Source of the DNA: Psychrobacter frigidicola
GTDB taxonomy: Bacteria; Pseudomonadota; Gammaproteobacteria; Pseudomonadales; Moraxellaceae
DNA: 64,000 bases
NCBI RefSeq assembly: GCF_007997305.1
Contig: NZ_VORZ01000001.1
Span: 62,001-126,000 of the forward strand
Direction of reading: 5' to 3'
The notes beneath the pieces are model-generated. The model was not told where the DNA came from. It saw nothing but the letters and a program-made list of their open reading frames with translations, and made no database searches. The position numbers and the translations under genes were made by a program. Positions 1 to 8,770 of this stretch are shown here, in pieces. Position 1 is the stretch's first letter, and the number at the start of each line of letters is the position of its first letter.

Positions 1-1
1 A

Positions 2-484
2 ATAAAAGCAGAGATTGACTCAGATGGCGATGGCGTTCCTGATGAGTTAGATATGTGTCCAGCCACTCCAGAAAACGTGGTTGTAGATGACAGAGGCTGT
101 CCTTTTACGATGCCTGGGGTAGGTCTAAAAATGGAATATCGCGCCTTTTTTGATAAAGATAGCAGTGAGCTGTTGCCGAAGTATCAAGCTGAGCTTGATA
201 AGGTAGGAATGAAGTTGCAAGAGTATAAAACCGCTACCATATTGATTGAAGGTCATAATTCAAGAACTGAAGTCGATAGCGTCTCTATAGACCAAGCGAA
301 CGCCTTAGCGCAAGATAGAGCGAATAAGGTTAAAGATTATTTAATATCGAAATATAACATCGCCCCTGAACGCCTCACGGCGACTGAGTATGGCGCAAGA
401 AGACTAATTACGTCGTCTGATAGTGAGGAGGGCAATATGTTGAACCGACGCGTTTATGCGATTGCGTCTGAACCTGAAGAATAA
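2..484 (+). CDS. OmpA-family C-terminal domain protein (5' truncated by window edge)
   Basis: The reading frame is open from base 2, so the gene starts before the window. The visible part opens with a thrombospondin-type-3-like acidic repeat (DSDGDGVPDELD, then CPATP and a GCP), which in this family binds calcium and links an outer-membrane or lipid anchor to a periplasmic OmpA-C domain. The OmpA-C region follows, with the conserved arginine of the AQDRANKVKDYL helix and a terminal NRRV. The usual GHTD motif reads GHNS, so the aspartate that contacts peptidoglycan is missing and binding may be weakened. A second, more diverged paralog follows 71 bp downstream. Confidence 0.8.
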   Translation: MKAEIDSDGDGVPDELDMCPATPENVVVDDRGCPFTMPGVGLKMEYRAFFDKDSSELLPKYQAELDKVGMKLQEYKTATILIEGHNSRTEVDSVSIDQANALAQDRANKVKDYLISKYNIAPERLTATEYGARRLITSSDSEEGNMLNRRVYAIASEPEE

Positions 485-555
485 AAAATAATTTTATTAT
501 TAAAACGATTCGAGGCAAGTCATCAAATCCAACTGAATAAGAACTTCGATTCGAT

Positions 556-1266
556 ATGAAACTAAATTTATATCTAGCCAGTAGCGTTTTTTGCAGTTCT
601 TTGGCGTTATCGGCTTGTCAAACTGCGCCAATATTGACGATTGAGAACACAGTGACAGCGCCACTGCCAATATTGATTGTGAGTCTTGATTCAGATGGTG
701 ATGGCGTGCTTGATGAAATAGACGAATGCCCTGAAACGCCGCTTCATACAGTAGTAGATGCTAAAGGTTGTCCAATAGTGGTTGATGTAGGCGGAATTGA
801 AATGGAGTTTAGTGGGTTTTTCCCGTCAATGAGCAGTCAATTACCTACTATTTATGCTGCAGAGTTTGTGAAAATGGCAGAAAAAATCAATGAGTATCCA
901 GAAGCCAGTGTTTTTATTTTTGGTCATGCAGCTACGAATGAAATTGATGAAGATGCTTTAGTGACTCTTGGTTTCGATTCTTTATCACGCAATCGCGCAC
1001 TCATCCTCAAGAATACTTTAGTCTTGCAACATAATATTGATGCTGAGCGTATCCGTACTTACGAGTGCTCAAATAAATTATTGGTTAGAGAGACAGATTA
1101 TATAAATCCTAGTTTTAAAGCACTTAATATGAAAGGTCTTGAGGCAAAACAGCGCCGCGCCACTTTAATGGCGAGTAGTTTAGTCAATGATTTAATGAAT
1201 CTTAAGTATAAATCTGATATTCAAAGATATGGTGGATACGCCAAGCATTGTAAGCTTTTTGAATAA
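556..1266 (+). CDS. OmpA-like lipoprotein, diverged paralog of the preceding gene
   Basis: The 236-residue protein has a lipoprotein signal peptide ending in the lipobox LSAC (Cys21), so it is probably anchored in the outer membrane. A single TSP3-type calcium repeat (DSDGDGVLDEID, CPETP, GCP) leads into a degenerate OmpA-C domain. The helix with the conserved arginine (LSRNRALILKN) is kept. GHTD has become GHAA, and the terminal NRR motif has become KQRR with about 20 extra residues. It matches the upstream gene over the calcium repeat, which suggests a tandem duplication followed by divergence. A cell-envelope structural role is likely; peptidoglycan binding is doubtful. Confidence 0.75.
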   Translation: MKLNLYLASSVFCSSLALSACQTAPILTIENTVTAPLPILIVSLDSDGDGVLDEIDECPETPLHTVVDAKGCPIVVDVGGIEMEFSGFFPSMSSQLPTIYAAEFVKMAEKINEYPEASVFIFGHAATNEIDEDALVTLGFDSLSRNRALILKNTLVLQHNIDAERIRTYECSNKLLVRETDYINPSFKALNMKGLEAKQRRATLMASSLVNDLMNLKYKSDIQRYGGYAKHCKLFE

Positions 1267-1299
1267 TGGCAAATTTTGATAAACCGTAAAAATTTAACC

Positions 1300-2211
1300 T
1301 TACCCCAACGCCGAAAATACCACCATCAGCACCGGCGATACAATGTTAATAATAAACCCAAAGCTGATGGCAAGAGGTACAACGGTTAGTCCACCTGATT
1401 GCTGTATAACGGGTAAGGTAAAATCCAGACTGGTCGCTCCGCCAAGACCTACTGCTGATGAAGGGTACTGCCGCATAAATACCGGAATAAATATCAGCGC
1501 AAAAAACTCACGTATCAAATCGTTAAACAACGCCACACTGCCCCAAATCGCACCATAAGCATCGGTCATTACAATCGCTGATAGTGAATACCAGCCAAAT
1601 CCTGAGGCTAATGCTAAACCTTTGGTCCATGATACATCAATAAATAACATCGCAAAGACCAATCCGCCTACCAATACCGCTATGGTAAAGACAATACTCA
1701 TCTCAACCCCGCGTTTATTCAGCATCACCTCTTTTAAGGTAATGCCTGAACCTTTGAGCCCAATACCGACTAGCAGTATTAACAGCATGAGCATCACTGT
1801 CATAGTGGTATTGTGCGGTAGATAAGCGGCAGGCAAAAAGTGTCCAATGACAAAGCCAATCACCACACAAATTACTTGTGTGAGACTACCGCGAATACTA
1901 ACACGGTGCTGCTGAGACTTGGCGCTTGGCTTTTTGGCATGCCATGGACGCAAGTGATCAAATAACATCAACGCCAGCAGTCCCGTACCGATTGTCAATA
2001 TCGATAATATAGTCACATACAACGCAATCTCGCCCAACTGACTGCGTAGACCTTCTACTTGTGACAGCTCAATACCGATTAGGGTCAAAATAATAAAGAC
2101 CAAGTAAGACAAACCTTTGTCAGCAAACCTCGTCAACTTTGGGTTACTAGGGATTACAAAGCCAATAAATAGCGGCATTAAGACTAAAACAAGGGTAATT
2201 AGGCTTTGCAT
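1300..2211 (-). CDS. lysO: LysO-type lysine exporter (DUF340/YbjE family)
   Basis: A 303-residue integral membrane protein with about eight to ten hydrophobic segments along its length. Its size and N-terminal pattern (two helices, then a loop with acidic IGIELSQVEG) resemble the LysO/YbjE lysine exporters of enterobacteria, which are about 300 residues. Members export L-lysine and its toxic analogue thialysine across the inner membrane. It is convergent with the OmpA-like gene and lies 69 bp beyond the nadB stop on the same strand. No regulatory element was recognised. The family call is firm; the substrate is inferred from the family. Confidence 0.75.
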   Translation of the reverse strand: MQSLITLVLVLMPLFIGFVIPSNPKLTRFADKGLSYLVFIILTLIGIELSQVEGLRSQLGEIALYVTILSILTIGTGLLALMLFDHLRPWHAKKPSAKSQQHRVSIRGSLTQVICVVIGFVIGHFLPAAYLPHNTTMTVMLMLLILLVGIGLKGSGITLKEVMLNKRGVEMSIVFTIAVLVGGLVFAMLFIDVSWTKGLALASGFGWYSLSAIVMTDAYGAIWGSVALFNDLIREFFALIFIPVFMRQYPSSAVGLGGATSLDFTLPVIQQSGGLTVVPLAISFGFIINIVSPVLMVVFSALG

Positions 2212-2280
2212 AGAGGCAGGCTCGTGAGATTTTTGCTAAACCGGCAATTGTAACATAATAAGGGTTAAAAACTGGAATCG

Positions 2281-4119
2281 CTAGGCGCAATTCATCACTG
2301 AAAGAGAGATGGATAACCACTCTGAGGTAGCAGTCAGGTTATTTGCTTTATCCGTGACTGGCTCAATGACACTGATTAATGGTTGACAGGCGTAAGCAGG
2401 ATAATCTTTTCGATAATGCCCGCCACGACTTTCACAGCGCTGATAAGCTGATTGCACAATAAGCGTGGCTAATTGCAACTGGCGTTCTAAGCGAAACTGA
2501 AGCAGATGTTTAGGCGTGGTTGCATTATCTATGATGTCTAAATTGCTTAAACCCGTTAAGTCATCTAAACCTGAAAGTTGAATGGCTTGTTGCCAACCTT
2601 GTATTTTTACAAGCGCCTGTGCTAATAGATCAGCGCTGCGAGTGATACCCATATTTTGACTCATCAAGGCTTTTAGCTTGGCAGTAATATCATTAATGTG
2701 ATGAGTAGTATTGAGTTTAGCTTGATTATTATAGTTACGTTCAGTCATTAAGTTAGAGGAGGGTAAGTGAATCGACTTAGTATTGGTAAGCTCTACAGGG
2801 CTCCAATTCGCAGAGAGTAAATACGTTGGTAAGTGCGCGGCGATATTACGACCGATAACCACACACTCTAATAAAGAGTTACTCGCTAAGCGATTTGCGC
2901 CATGTAGACCGGTATAAGCAACCTCGCCAGCAGCATATAATCCTCGCACATCAGTTAGACCAGTGGTGCAAGTGACCACACCACCGCAACTATAATGCGC
3001 AGTAGGCGCAACAGGAATGGGGTCAGTGGTAATATCAATACCAAGATCTAGTAAAGTTTGATAAATCTGCGGAAAATGCTCACGCAAAAATTCTGCTGAC
3101 AAGTGGCTGACATCAAGATGTACATAGCCTAAGCCATTATTATGAATTTGCTCAGCAATGGCACGCGCCACAATATCTCGTGGGGCTAATTCCGCGCGAC
3201 TGTCAATGTCTAACATGAAGCGTGTGCCTGTTTACGGACAAAGCAAATGCCCACCTTCACCGCGCAAGGCTTCTGATATAAGAAAGCTGCTATCGCCTAA
3301 TGCTAAGCCTGTCGGATGAAACTGCACAAATTCTAAATTGGCTAAACGGCATCCTGCTTGCCACGCCATCATGACGCCATCGCCTACACAGACATTAGGT
3401 GCGCTGGCACGTTGGAACAGTTGCCCTAAGCCGCCGCTAGCTAAGACGACTGCGCGACTGTGAAAGGTCAGTTGACGTTGATGATGGTGGTTAAAGACAA
3501 TCGCACCATTGCAGTAATTGTCTTTAGATTCGGTTGTCTTTTGCACCTGAGAAGAGGGCTCAGTTAATAAGCCCAGCGCTTCATGATAAGGCAAAATGGT
3601 GATGTTGGCAGCCGACTGTGCCTGTGCCGCTAGTGTTTGCATGATATGACGACCTGTTGCATCGTCTGCATGGGCGACACGCCGACAACCATGTCCGCCT
3701 TCTTTGGTCAAATGTAAATCAGCTGTTTTTAACTCATATCGAGCATTGTCAGCGTTTAGATTTTGATGGTTATCACTTTTAGGAATTTGGGTAAATGGCA
3801 CTTCTTGGTCGCACAACCATTGTACCGCCTGTTGCCCAGCGCTGAGAGTTTTAATGGTATTCTCAGCATCGCACAATCCTGCACCGGCGGTTAAGGTATC
3901 GGCCACATGGGCGGCACTAGTATCATTTTCATTCAAGCTTGCCGCGATACCGCCTTGGGCGTAGTGACTTGAACAGGTCTCCAGCGCGGCTTTGCTTAAT
4001 ATCGTAATATTTAATGACTTTGGTAATGCCAGCGCTGCACTTAATCCTGCCAATCCTGCACCGATAATCAAAACGTCGGTATGAATAGACGTGTTATTAT
4101 CTGCTAATCGTGCACTCAT
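2281..4119 (-). pseudogene. nadB: L-aspartate oxidase gene interrupted by one in-frame stop
   Basis: NadB oxidises L-aspartate to iminoaspartate with FAD, the first step of de novo NAD synthesis. The reading frame runs in one phase from an ATG at 4119 to 2281, with a TAA at 3234-3232. The N-terminal part has the FAD-binding GAGLAGLSAALAL and the flavoprotein SHYAQGGIAA motif. The C-terminal part resumes at once with TGTRFM and ELAPRDIVARAI, which in normal NadB follow the interrupted position directly. Only one codon is affected, with no frameshift. The start is placed at 4119, one base after the nadA stop, because GGAG lies nine bases upstream; an ATG at 4137 is the alternative. Without readthrough the product would lack its C-terminal half and be inactive. 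A sequencing error cannot be excluded. Confidence 0.85.
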
Positions 4120-4120
4120 A

Positions 4121-5260
4121 TCAGGCTGCTCCGACATTGGCAAACAAAGGACGGTCGGCAACGATATCTCCACTTGCAGCGACTCGCTGTTGGTTGTCTT
4201 TGGCAAAATCAAGCATGCGTTGCAATGGTTTTCTAGCGGCATCTGCCATCTCAGGCGTGAGTGTTACTTCGCCACTATTGTTAATCAGACACTGCTCAAT
4301 ACCTTTTAGACCATTCATCGCCATCCATGGACAAAAGGCACAGCTCTTACAACTGGCACTTTCACCTGCGGTAGGTGCCGCTAAAAAGCGTTTATTCGGA
4401 GAGCGTTTTTGCATTTCGTGCAAGATACCTAAGTCAGTCGCCACAATAAAGGTATCTGCGTCCATCTCATAGGTTGACTGGAGCAGCTTACTGGTCGAGC
4501 CGACCACATCGGCAAGCTCTACCACACTATCCGGTGATTCAGGATGCACCAGCACTTTTGCATCTGGATACTCTTCTTTTAGTTGCAGCAGTTCTGTGGC
4601 TTTAAATTCATTGTGTACCATGCATGAGCCTTGCCATAACAGCATATCTGCACCCGTCTCGCGCGCAATATACTTGCCTAAATGGCGGTCAGGGCCCCAA
4701 ATAATAGGTTCACCTTGTTCATGTAAATGACGGACGATATCGATACCCACTGAAGAGGTTACCACCCAATCCGCGCGCGCTTTAACTGCCGCACTGGTAT
4801 TGGCATAAACGACTACCGTACGTTCAGGATGAGCATCACAAAAGGCTGAGAATTCATCAGCAGGGCAGCCCAAATCGAGTGAGCACTCTGCCTCTAAATC
4901 TGGCATCAAGATAGTTTTTTCCATGCTTAGAATCTTAGCCGATTCACCCATAAAGCGAACACCTGCGACCACCAACGTTTGCGCGCTATGTGCCTGACCA
5001 AAGCGTGCCATCTCTAATGAGTCGCCGACGCAGCCGCCTGTCGCCAATGCCAAATCTTGAATAAAAGGGTCAACATAATAATGGGCGACCAGCACCGCAT
5101 TATTGTCTATGAGCAACTGCTTAATATTGTCTTCAACTTTCAGTCGCTCGGAGCGTGGTAAGTCTGCTGGCATCTTTGCTTTGGCGTATTCAATATTAAA
5201 ATGAGTAGCAATACGGTTATCGGTACTTAAAATCGGCGCGTCATAAGGATAAGTTTTCAT
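4121..5260 (-). CDS. nadA: Quinolinate synthase
   Basis: NadA condenses iminoaspartate with dihydroxyacetone phosphate to quinolinate and carries an oxygen-sensitive [4Fe-4S] cluster. The 379-residue protein has the expected cluster cysteines: one near GGCVGDS, one in the [10 protein letters not shown] motif and one in the C-terminal [11 protein letters not shown] motif. The family motif MAxFG appears as MARFGQ. It is somewhat longer than the E. coli enzyme (347 residues), mainly at the N-terminus. It precedes nadB on the same strand with a one-base gap, so the two are probably co-transcribed and coupled. A palindrome at 5359-5379 lies about 100 bp upstream of its start and is a likely operator. 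Confidence 0.95.
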   Translation of the reverse strand: MKTYPYDAPILSTDNRIATHFNIEYAKAKMPADLPRSERLKVEDNIKQLLIDNNAVLVAHYYVDPFIQDLALATGGCVGDSLEMARFGQAHSAQTLVVAGVRFMGESAKILSMEKTILMPDLEAECSLDLGCPADEFSAFCDAHPERTVVVYANTSAAVKARADWVVTSSVGIDIVRHLHEQGEPIIWGPDRHLGKYIARETGADMLLWQGSCMVHNEFKATELLQLKEEYPDAKVLVHPESPDSVVELADVVGSTSKLLQSTYEMDADTFIVATDLGILHEMQKRSPNKRFLAAPTAGESASCKSCAFCPWMAMNGLKGIEQCLINNSGEVTLTPEMADAARKPLQRMLDFAKDNQQRVAASGDIVADRPLFANVGAA

Positions 5261-5567
5261 AGGTGTAAGCCTTTAGTGTAGTCGCAATGACAAATGAGCA
5301 GCTAAAAAGAGATGTCAGAAAGAGTGAGAAAGTATCTAACAGAAAGTTAATAATTTAATTATGCTCATTTTGAGTATAAATACAAGTAAATTTTATCTTG
5401 TTTGTTAATGAGCGTTATTATCTAGCGTATTAATGATTATCAGTTATGATGATAAGAACGTATCTAAAATCCCATTCACGCTATACTGCGTCTTATTGCT
5501 GGCATACTGCTTTGTATAAAGCATTAATACTTCATTCGCTATAATATAAAAGGTAATCATAAAAAAC
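5261..5567. other. Divergent nadA / Nudix-regulator intergenic region
   Basis: This 307-bp gap holds the promoters of nadA (leftward) and of the regulator gene (rightward). It contains the near-palindrome at 5359-5379 that is repeated upstream of nadC. A second, shorter inverted repeat, TGCTTT-GTAT-AAAGCA at 5508-5523, is followed by a TATAAT hexamer at 5540-5545, close to the regulator start. The shorter repeat could serve autoregulation, but this is only inferred from position. Confidence 0.5.
5359..5383. promoter_or_regulatory. Candidate NAD-regulator operator upstream of nadA
   Basis: The half-sites TTATGCTCA and TGAGTATAA flank a TTT spacer and match as an inverted repeat at 8 of 9 positions (5359-5379). 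The 25-bp block 5359-5383 is identical at 24 of 25 positions to the block at 6734-6758 upstream of nadC. A shared palindrome before two genes of one pathway, on both sides of a gene for a pathway regulator, is what an operator should look like. Binding itself is inferred. Confidence 0.7.
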
Positions 5568-6632
5568 ATGACGTTGTCTTATTCGCATGCGCACCAGCAG
5601 GGCAGTGGCACGACCGAAGTGGTTGCCGTCTTGATTGCCATCACTGATCATACCGCGCGTGTCTTAACCGTTGATCAAGGTAAATTGTTGCCTAATGGTC
5701 CTTTAATGCCCTTACATCGCTCATTACAAGCGGGTGTACGGCAATGGGTTGAAGAGCAAACGCAGCAGCCATTGGGTTATTTGGAGCAGCTATATACCTT
5801 TGTCGATACCAATCGGCGCAATAAAGAGGGCCATGCGCTGGTTTACGTCAGCTATCTTGGCTTGGTGCAAGAGACGCAAACGGTTACGTTGCAAAGCCAA
5901 GCATTATGGCGGGATTGGTATGATTATTTTCCATGGGAAAATCATTTGAATGGCGCGCCTGATATCATCATGTGTTTCATAGTACCTGCGTTATTAGCAT
6001 GGGCAGAAACTGCTAGTGATGAGGCGGCTAAGTACCGTCGCAGGCAACGTATTCGTTTATGTTGGGGCGTAAATTCTGCAGTGATATACGAACCAGAAGA
6101 AGCTCAATCTGACCTGAGTAATCATAATGAATGGCATGACCATAGCGACAATCGTAATGATAATAATGAAGGCAGAGAATGGGTTGCAGAGCATGTGCTG
6201 CTGCGTTATGAGATGCTATATGAAGCAGGGTTGATTCCTGAAGCACCCACTTATCCACCCACCTATCTGCTAGATAATCTGCCAGTTGATTGGTCACAGA
6301 AGATAGGCATGCCGATGTATTACGACCATCGCCGTGTCATTGCCACTGCCATCTCAAGGCTACGTGCAAAAATTGAATACCAACCACTGATTTTCGGCTT
6401 AATGCCGAATGTCTTTACCTTGTCGCAGCTTCAGCAAAGCGTTGAAGCATTATCAGGGGTGCCTTTGCATAAACAAAACTTCCGTCGCCTGCTTGATTCG
6501 CAAAATTTAGTGATGCCGACAGGAGAGAGCAGTAACGCCCAGCGCGGTCGTCCAGCGAAGTTATATCGTTTTCGTCATGATATCGAATTGCAAAGTTTAT
6601 TAATGGATAGCAAATTTCCTAAACGTAAATAA
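5568..6632 (+). CDS. nrtR: Nudix-like transcriptional regulator of NAD biosynthesis (NrtR/NadQ type)
   Basis: The 354-residue protein has an N-terminal Nudix-like fold (about residues 15-150), but its Nudix box is degenerate: GPLMPLHRSLQAGVRQWVEEQ lacks the REXXEE signature. It should therefore sense a ligand rather than hydrolyse one. The C-terminal part (about 240-345), with VFTLSQLQQSVEALSG and FRRLLDSQNLV, resembles the winged helix of NrtR/NadQ regulators. Such proteins repress NAD genes and respond to ADP-ribose or adenine nucleotides. A low-complexity insert rich in Asn, His and Asp (about residues 175-205) is unusual. The position between nadA and nadC, next to matching palindromes, supports the role. 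Family naming differs between lineages, so the symbol is tentative. Confidence 0.7.
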   Translation: MTLSYSHAHQQGSGTTEVVAVLIAITDHTARVLTVDQGKLLPNGPLMPLHRSLQAGVRQWVEEQTQQPLGYLEQLYTFVDTNRRNKEGHALVYVSYLGLVQETQTVTLQSQALWRDWYDYFPWENHLNGAPDIIMCFIVPALLAWAETASDEAAKYRRRQRIRLCWGVNSAVIYEPEEAQSDLSNHNEWHDHSDNRNDNNEGREWVAEHVLLRYEMLYEAGLIPEAPTYPPTYLLDNLPVDWSQKIGMPMYYDHRRVIATAISRLRAKIEYQPLIFGLMPNVFTLSQLQQSVEALSGVPLHKQNFRRLLDSQNLVMPTGESSNAQRGRPAKLYRFRHDIELQSLLMDSKFPKRK

Positions 6633-6733
6633 TTTTGCAAAGGATAGTTTTTTATACTGCGGATATTATTGTCACTGACTATAAATAAATGACTCCATTA
6701 TCTTCTTGCGAGTCGTTGTACTTTACGTTATAT

Positions 6734-6758
6734 TTATGCTCATTTTGAGTTTAAATAC
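6734..6758. promoter_or_regulatory. Candidate NAD-regulator operator upstream of nadC
   Basis: This 25-bp block differs at one base from the block at 5359-5383. The inverted repeat is TTATGCTCA-TTT-TGAGTTTAA, with 7 of 9 half-site positions matching. It ends about 60 bp before the nadC start, a position that could overlap the promoter. Regulation by the adjacent Nudix-type protein is inferred. Confidence 0.7.
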
Positions 6759-6817
6759 GTGACATCCATATTAATATCAATTTCAATATCAATAAAGAGC
6801 CGAAAAAAGGGTCGAAT

Positions 6818-7678
6818 ATGACAGACAGAGTAGAGCCAGCATTAGATGAGGTGTTACTCAAACCATTGGTTGAAGTGGCATTAATTGAGGATTTGGGACG
6901 GCGTGGTGATGTGACTTCTCAGGCGACTATTCCAGCAGATATGCAAGCCCAATTACAGATTAAAGCACGGCAAGCGGGTGTCATTTGTGGTATGGACTTG
7001 GCACGTCTGGCGTTCGCCTTGGTTGATGCGCAGATTGAGTTTATCGCTGAAGTTACTGATGGGGAAACCGTTGCTGCCAATACGGTATTGGCTACTGTCC
7101 GTGGGAATGCGCGGCATTTATTAACGGCAGAGCGCACAGCGTTGAATTTTATGACCCATCTTAGTGGTATTGCTACGGCTACCAAGCAGATCGTTGATAG
7201 CGTAGCTGAGTATCCCGCGCATATTACCTGTACTCGTAAAACTATTCCAGGGCTGCGTACGGTACAGAAGTATGCAGTACGTTGTGGAGGCGGGCGCAAC
7301 CACCGCTTAGGCTTAGATGATGCTATTTTAATTAAAGACAATCATATTGCCATTGCAGGTGACATTACGACAGCGATTAAGCAAGCGCAAGATTTTGCTG
7401 GGCATTTGATACCGATTGAGGTTGAGGTTGATACCTTAGCGCAACTAAAGCTGGCATTAGCAGCTGGCGTCAATTTGGTATTATTAGACAATATGTCACC
7501 TGAAATTTTGCAGCAGGCGGTTGCTATGTGTAAAGGACGTACAAGAACTGAAGCGTCCGGAGGCATCACCCCTGAGACCGTTCAAGCCGTCGCAAAAACA
7601 GGCGTTGATTTTATTGCCATGGGTTATCTGACTCACAGCACCACTGCGCTAGATATTGGCCTTGATTTCAGCGCGTAG
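6818..7678 (+). CDS. nadC: Nicotinate-nucleotide pyrophosphorylase (carboxylating)
   Basis: NadC (quinolinate phosphoribosyltransferase) converts quinolinate and PRPP to nicotinate mononucleotide, joining the de novo branch to the common NAD pathway. The 286-residue protein is of normal length and shows the family motifs TRKTIPGLR, KYAVRCGGGRNHR and LDDAILIKDNHI, plus the C-terminal phosphate-binding EASGGI. An AAGGG ribosome-binding site lies just upstream of the ATG. The gene is intact although nadB is interrupted. It is preceded by a palindrome shared with the nadA promoter region. Confidence 0.95.
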   Translation: MTDRVEPALDEVLLKPLVEVALIEDLGRRGDVTSQATIPADMQAQLQIKARQAGVICGMDLARLAFALVDAQIEFIAEVTDGETVAANTVLATVRGNARHLLTAERTALNFMTHLSGIATATKQIVDSVAEYPAHITCTRKTIPGLRTVQKYAVRCGGGRNHRLGLDDAILIKDNHIAIAGDITTAIKQAQDFAGHLIPIEVEVDTLAQLKLALAAGVNLVLLDNMSPEILQQAVAMCKGRTRTEASGGITPETVQAVAKTGVDFIAMGYLTHSTTALDIGLDFSA

Positions 7679-7690
7679 GTTCAATAGCTC

Positions 7691-7710
7691 TAATAAATAT
7701 TTATTATTTT
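7691..7710 (+). terminator. Weak AT-only palindrome with T-run after nadC
   Basis: TAATAAATATTTATTA at 7691-7706 is a perfect 16-nt palindrome followed by four T. The stem has no G or C, so termination would be weak. Confidence 0.3.
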
Positions 7711-7889
7711 AGCGTAAGAGTTAATTGTACTGCTGCGTCTAAAATCAGTTAAAGCTAATGATTTAATTGGCTCATCTGCCTATGATACAATACCACTATT
7801 AACCGACTATTATGAGGTCATCACTGCACGCGCGTGATGGCCTTTATCTTTTTGTCAGTTCCTCTTATTTATATACAAGTGAGCGCTCA

Positions 7890-8531
7890 GTGGATACTGA
7901 AATTATCAAAATCATCTTGGCCTTTATGGTATTGATTAATCCGTTTGGTGCCCTGGCGCTATTTTTGGATTTAACCCGCGGCTATTCGATGATCGATCGA
8001 CGTAAAGTGGCGCGTGTTGCTTGTTTGACTATTTTTATCACCATTAGCTTTTTTACGATGGCAGGCGAGTCACTACTCAAAATATTGGGTATCTCAATTG
8101 GTTCGTTTCAGATGGCAGGTGGCATACTAGTGTTTTTAATTGCCATTAATATGATGAATGGGGATGGTAATCCGGTTAAGCCTGATCAAGAGAACTTCGA
8201 TGTTGACCATGTACAACATACGCCGCCAACCACCGCATCAGCAGTAGTGCCGTTAGCCATTCCAATGATGATTGGGCCAGGTGGAATCTCAACCGTCATT
8301 ATTTACTCTTCGCAAATCTCTGGCGCATTGCGAGTGTCGGCGGTAATCATTGCTGGCTTGTTTATTAGTATCTTTTGTTATTTAGCCCTGATGGCAGCAG
8401 GCCGTATCAGTCGTGTGCTAGGTGATACTGGACTGAATATCATGAGCCGAATTATGGGGATGCTACTTGCCGCTGTAGCTATTGAAATTATCGTCAGTGG
8501 TCTCCGCACCCTGTTTCCACATTTAATCTAA
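7890..8531 (+). CDS. MarC-family integral membrane protein
   Basis: The protein has six predicted membrane segments and belongs to the MarC (UPF0056) family, inner-membrane proteins of unknown transport function once wrongly linked to multidrug resistance. Typical features are the first helix with LINPFGALALFLDLT, the cytoplasmic PLAIPMMIGPGGISTVI segment and a final helix with IEIIVSGL. I place the start at the GTG at 7890 (213 residues), because the family starts a few residues before the first helix. An in-frame ATG at 7812 would add a polar 26-residue tail. The gene stands alone between nadC and tmm. Confidence 0.85.
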   Translation: MDTEIIKIILAFMVLINPFGALALFLDLTRGYSMIDRRKVARVACLTIFITISFFTMAGESLLKILGISIGSFQMAGGILVFLIAINMMNGDGNPVKPDQENFDVDHVQHTPPTTASAVVPLAIPMMIGPGGISTVIIYSSQISGALRVSAVIIAGLFISIFCYLALMAAGRISRVLGDTGLNIMSRIMGMLLAAVAIEIIVSGLRTLFPHLI

Positions 8532-8770
8532 GTATTGGTTTGCTCCATTGCTTTCTTACTACTTCAAACAATGGGCTATTTAAACTATTAAACGGCCTAC
8601 GACAACCGAAATATATGATAGAAAAATATTAGCGTTTACTTACCTATCCTGATTACTATCTTTTAAACAGAGCTTGTTTGCCATCCTACCAATCAACAGA
8701 TAACCCCCCTATAAACGCTATACATAAAATAATGTTATAGTAAGACTCATTACATTTATAGGAGTCAGTT

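Noticed and set aside
2281-3216. An independent gene starting at the ATG at 3216
   Set aside because: The ATG is an internal NadB methionine (TGTRFM) in the same phase as the upstream half; no ribosome-binding site was seen.
4110-4472. Plus-strand open frame over nadA
   Set aside because: It is antisense to the strongly conserved nadA and has no recognisable protein.
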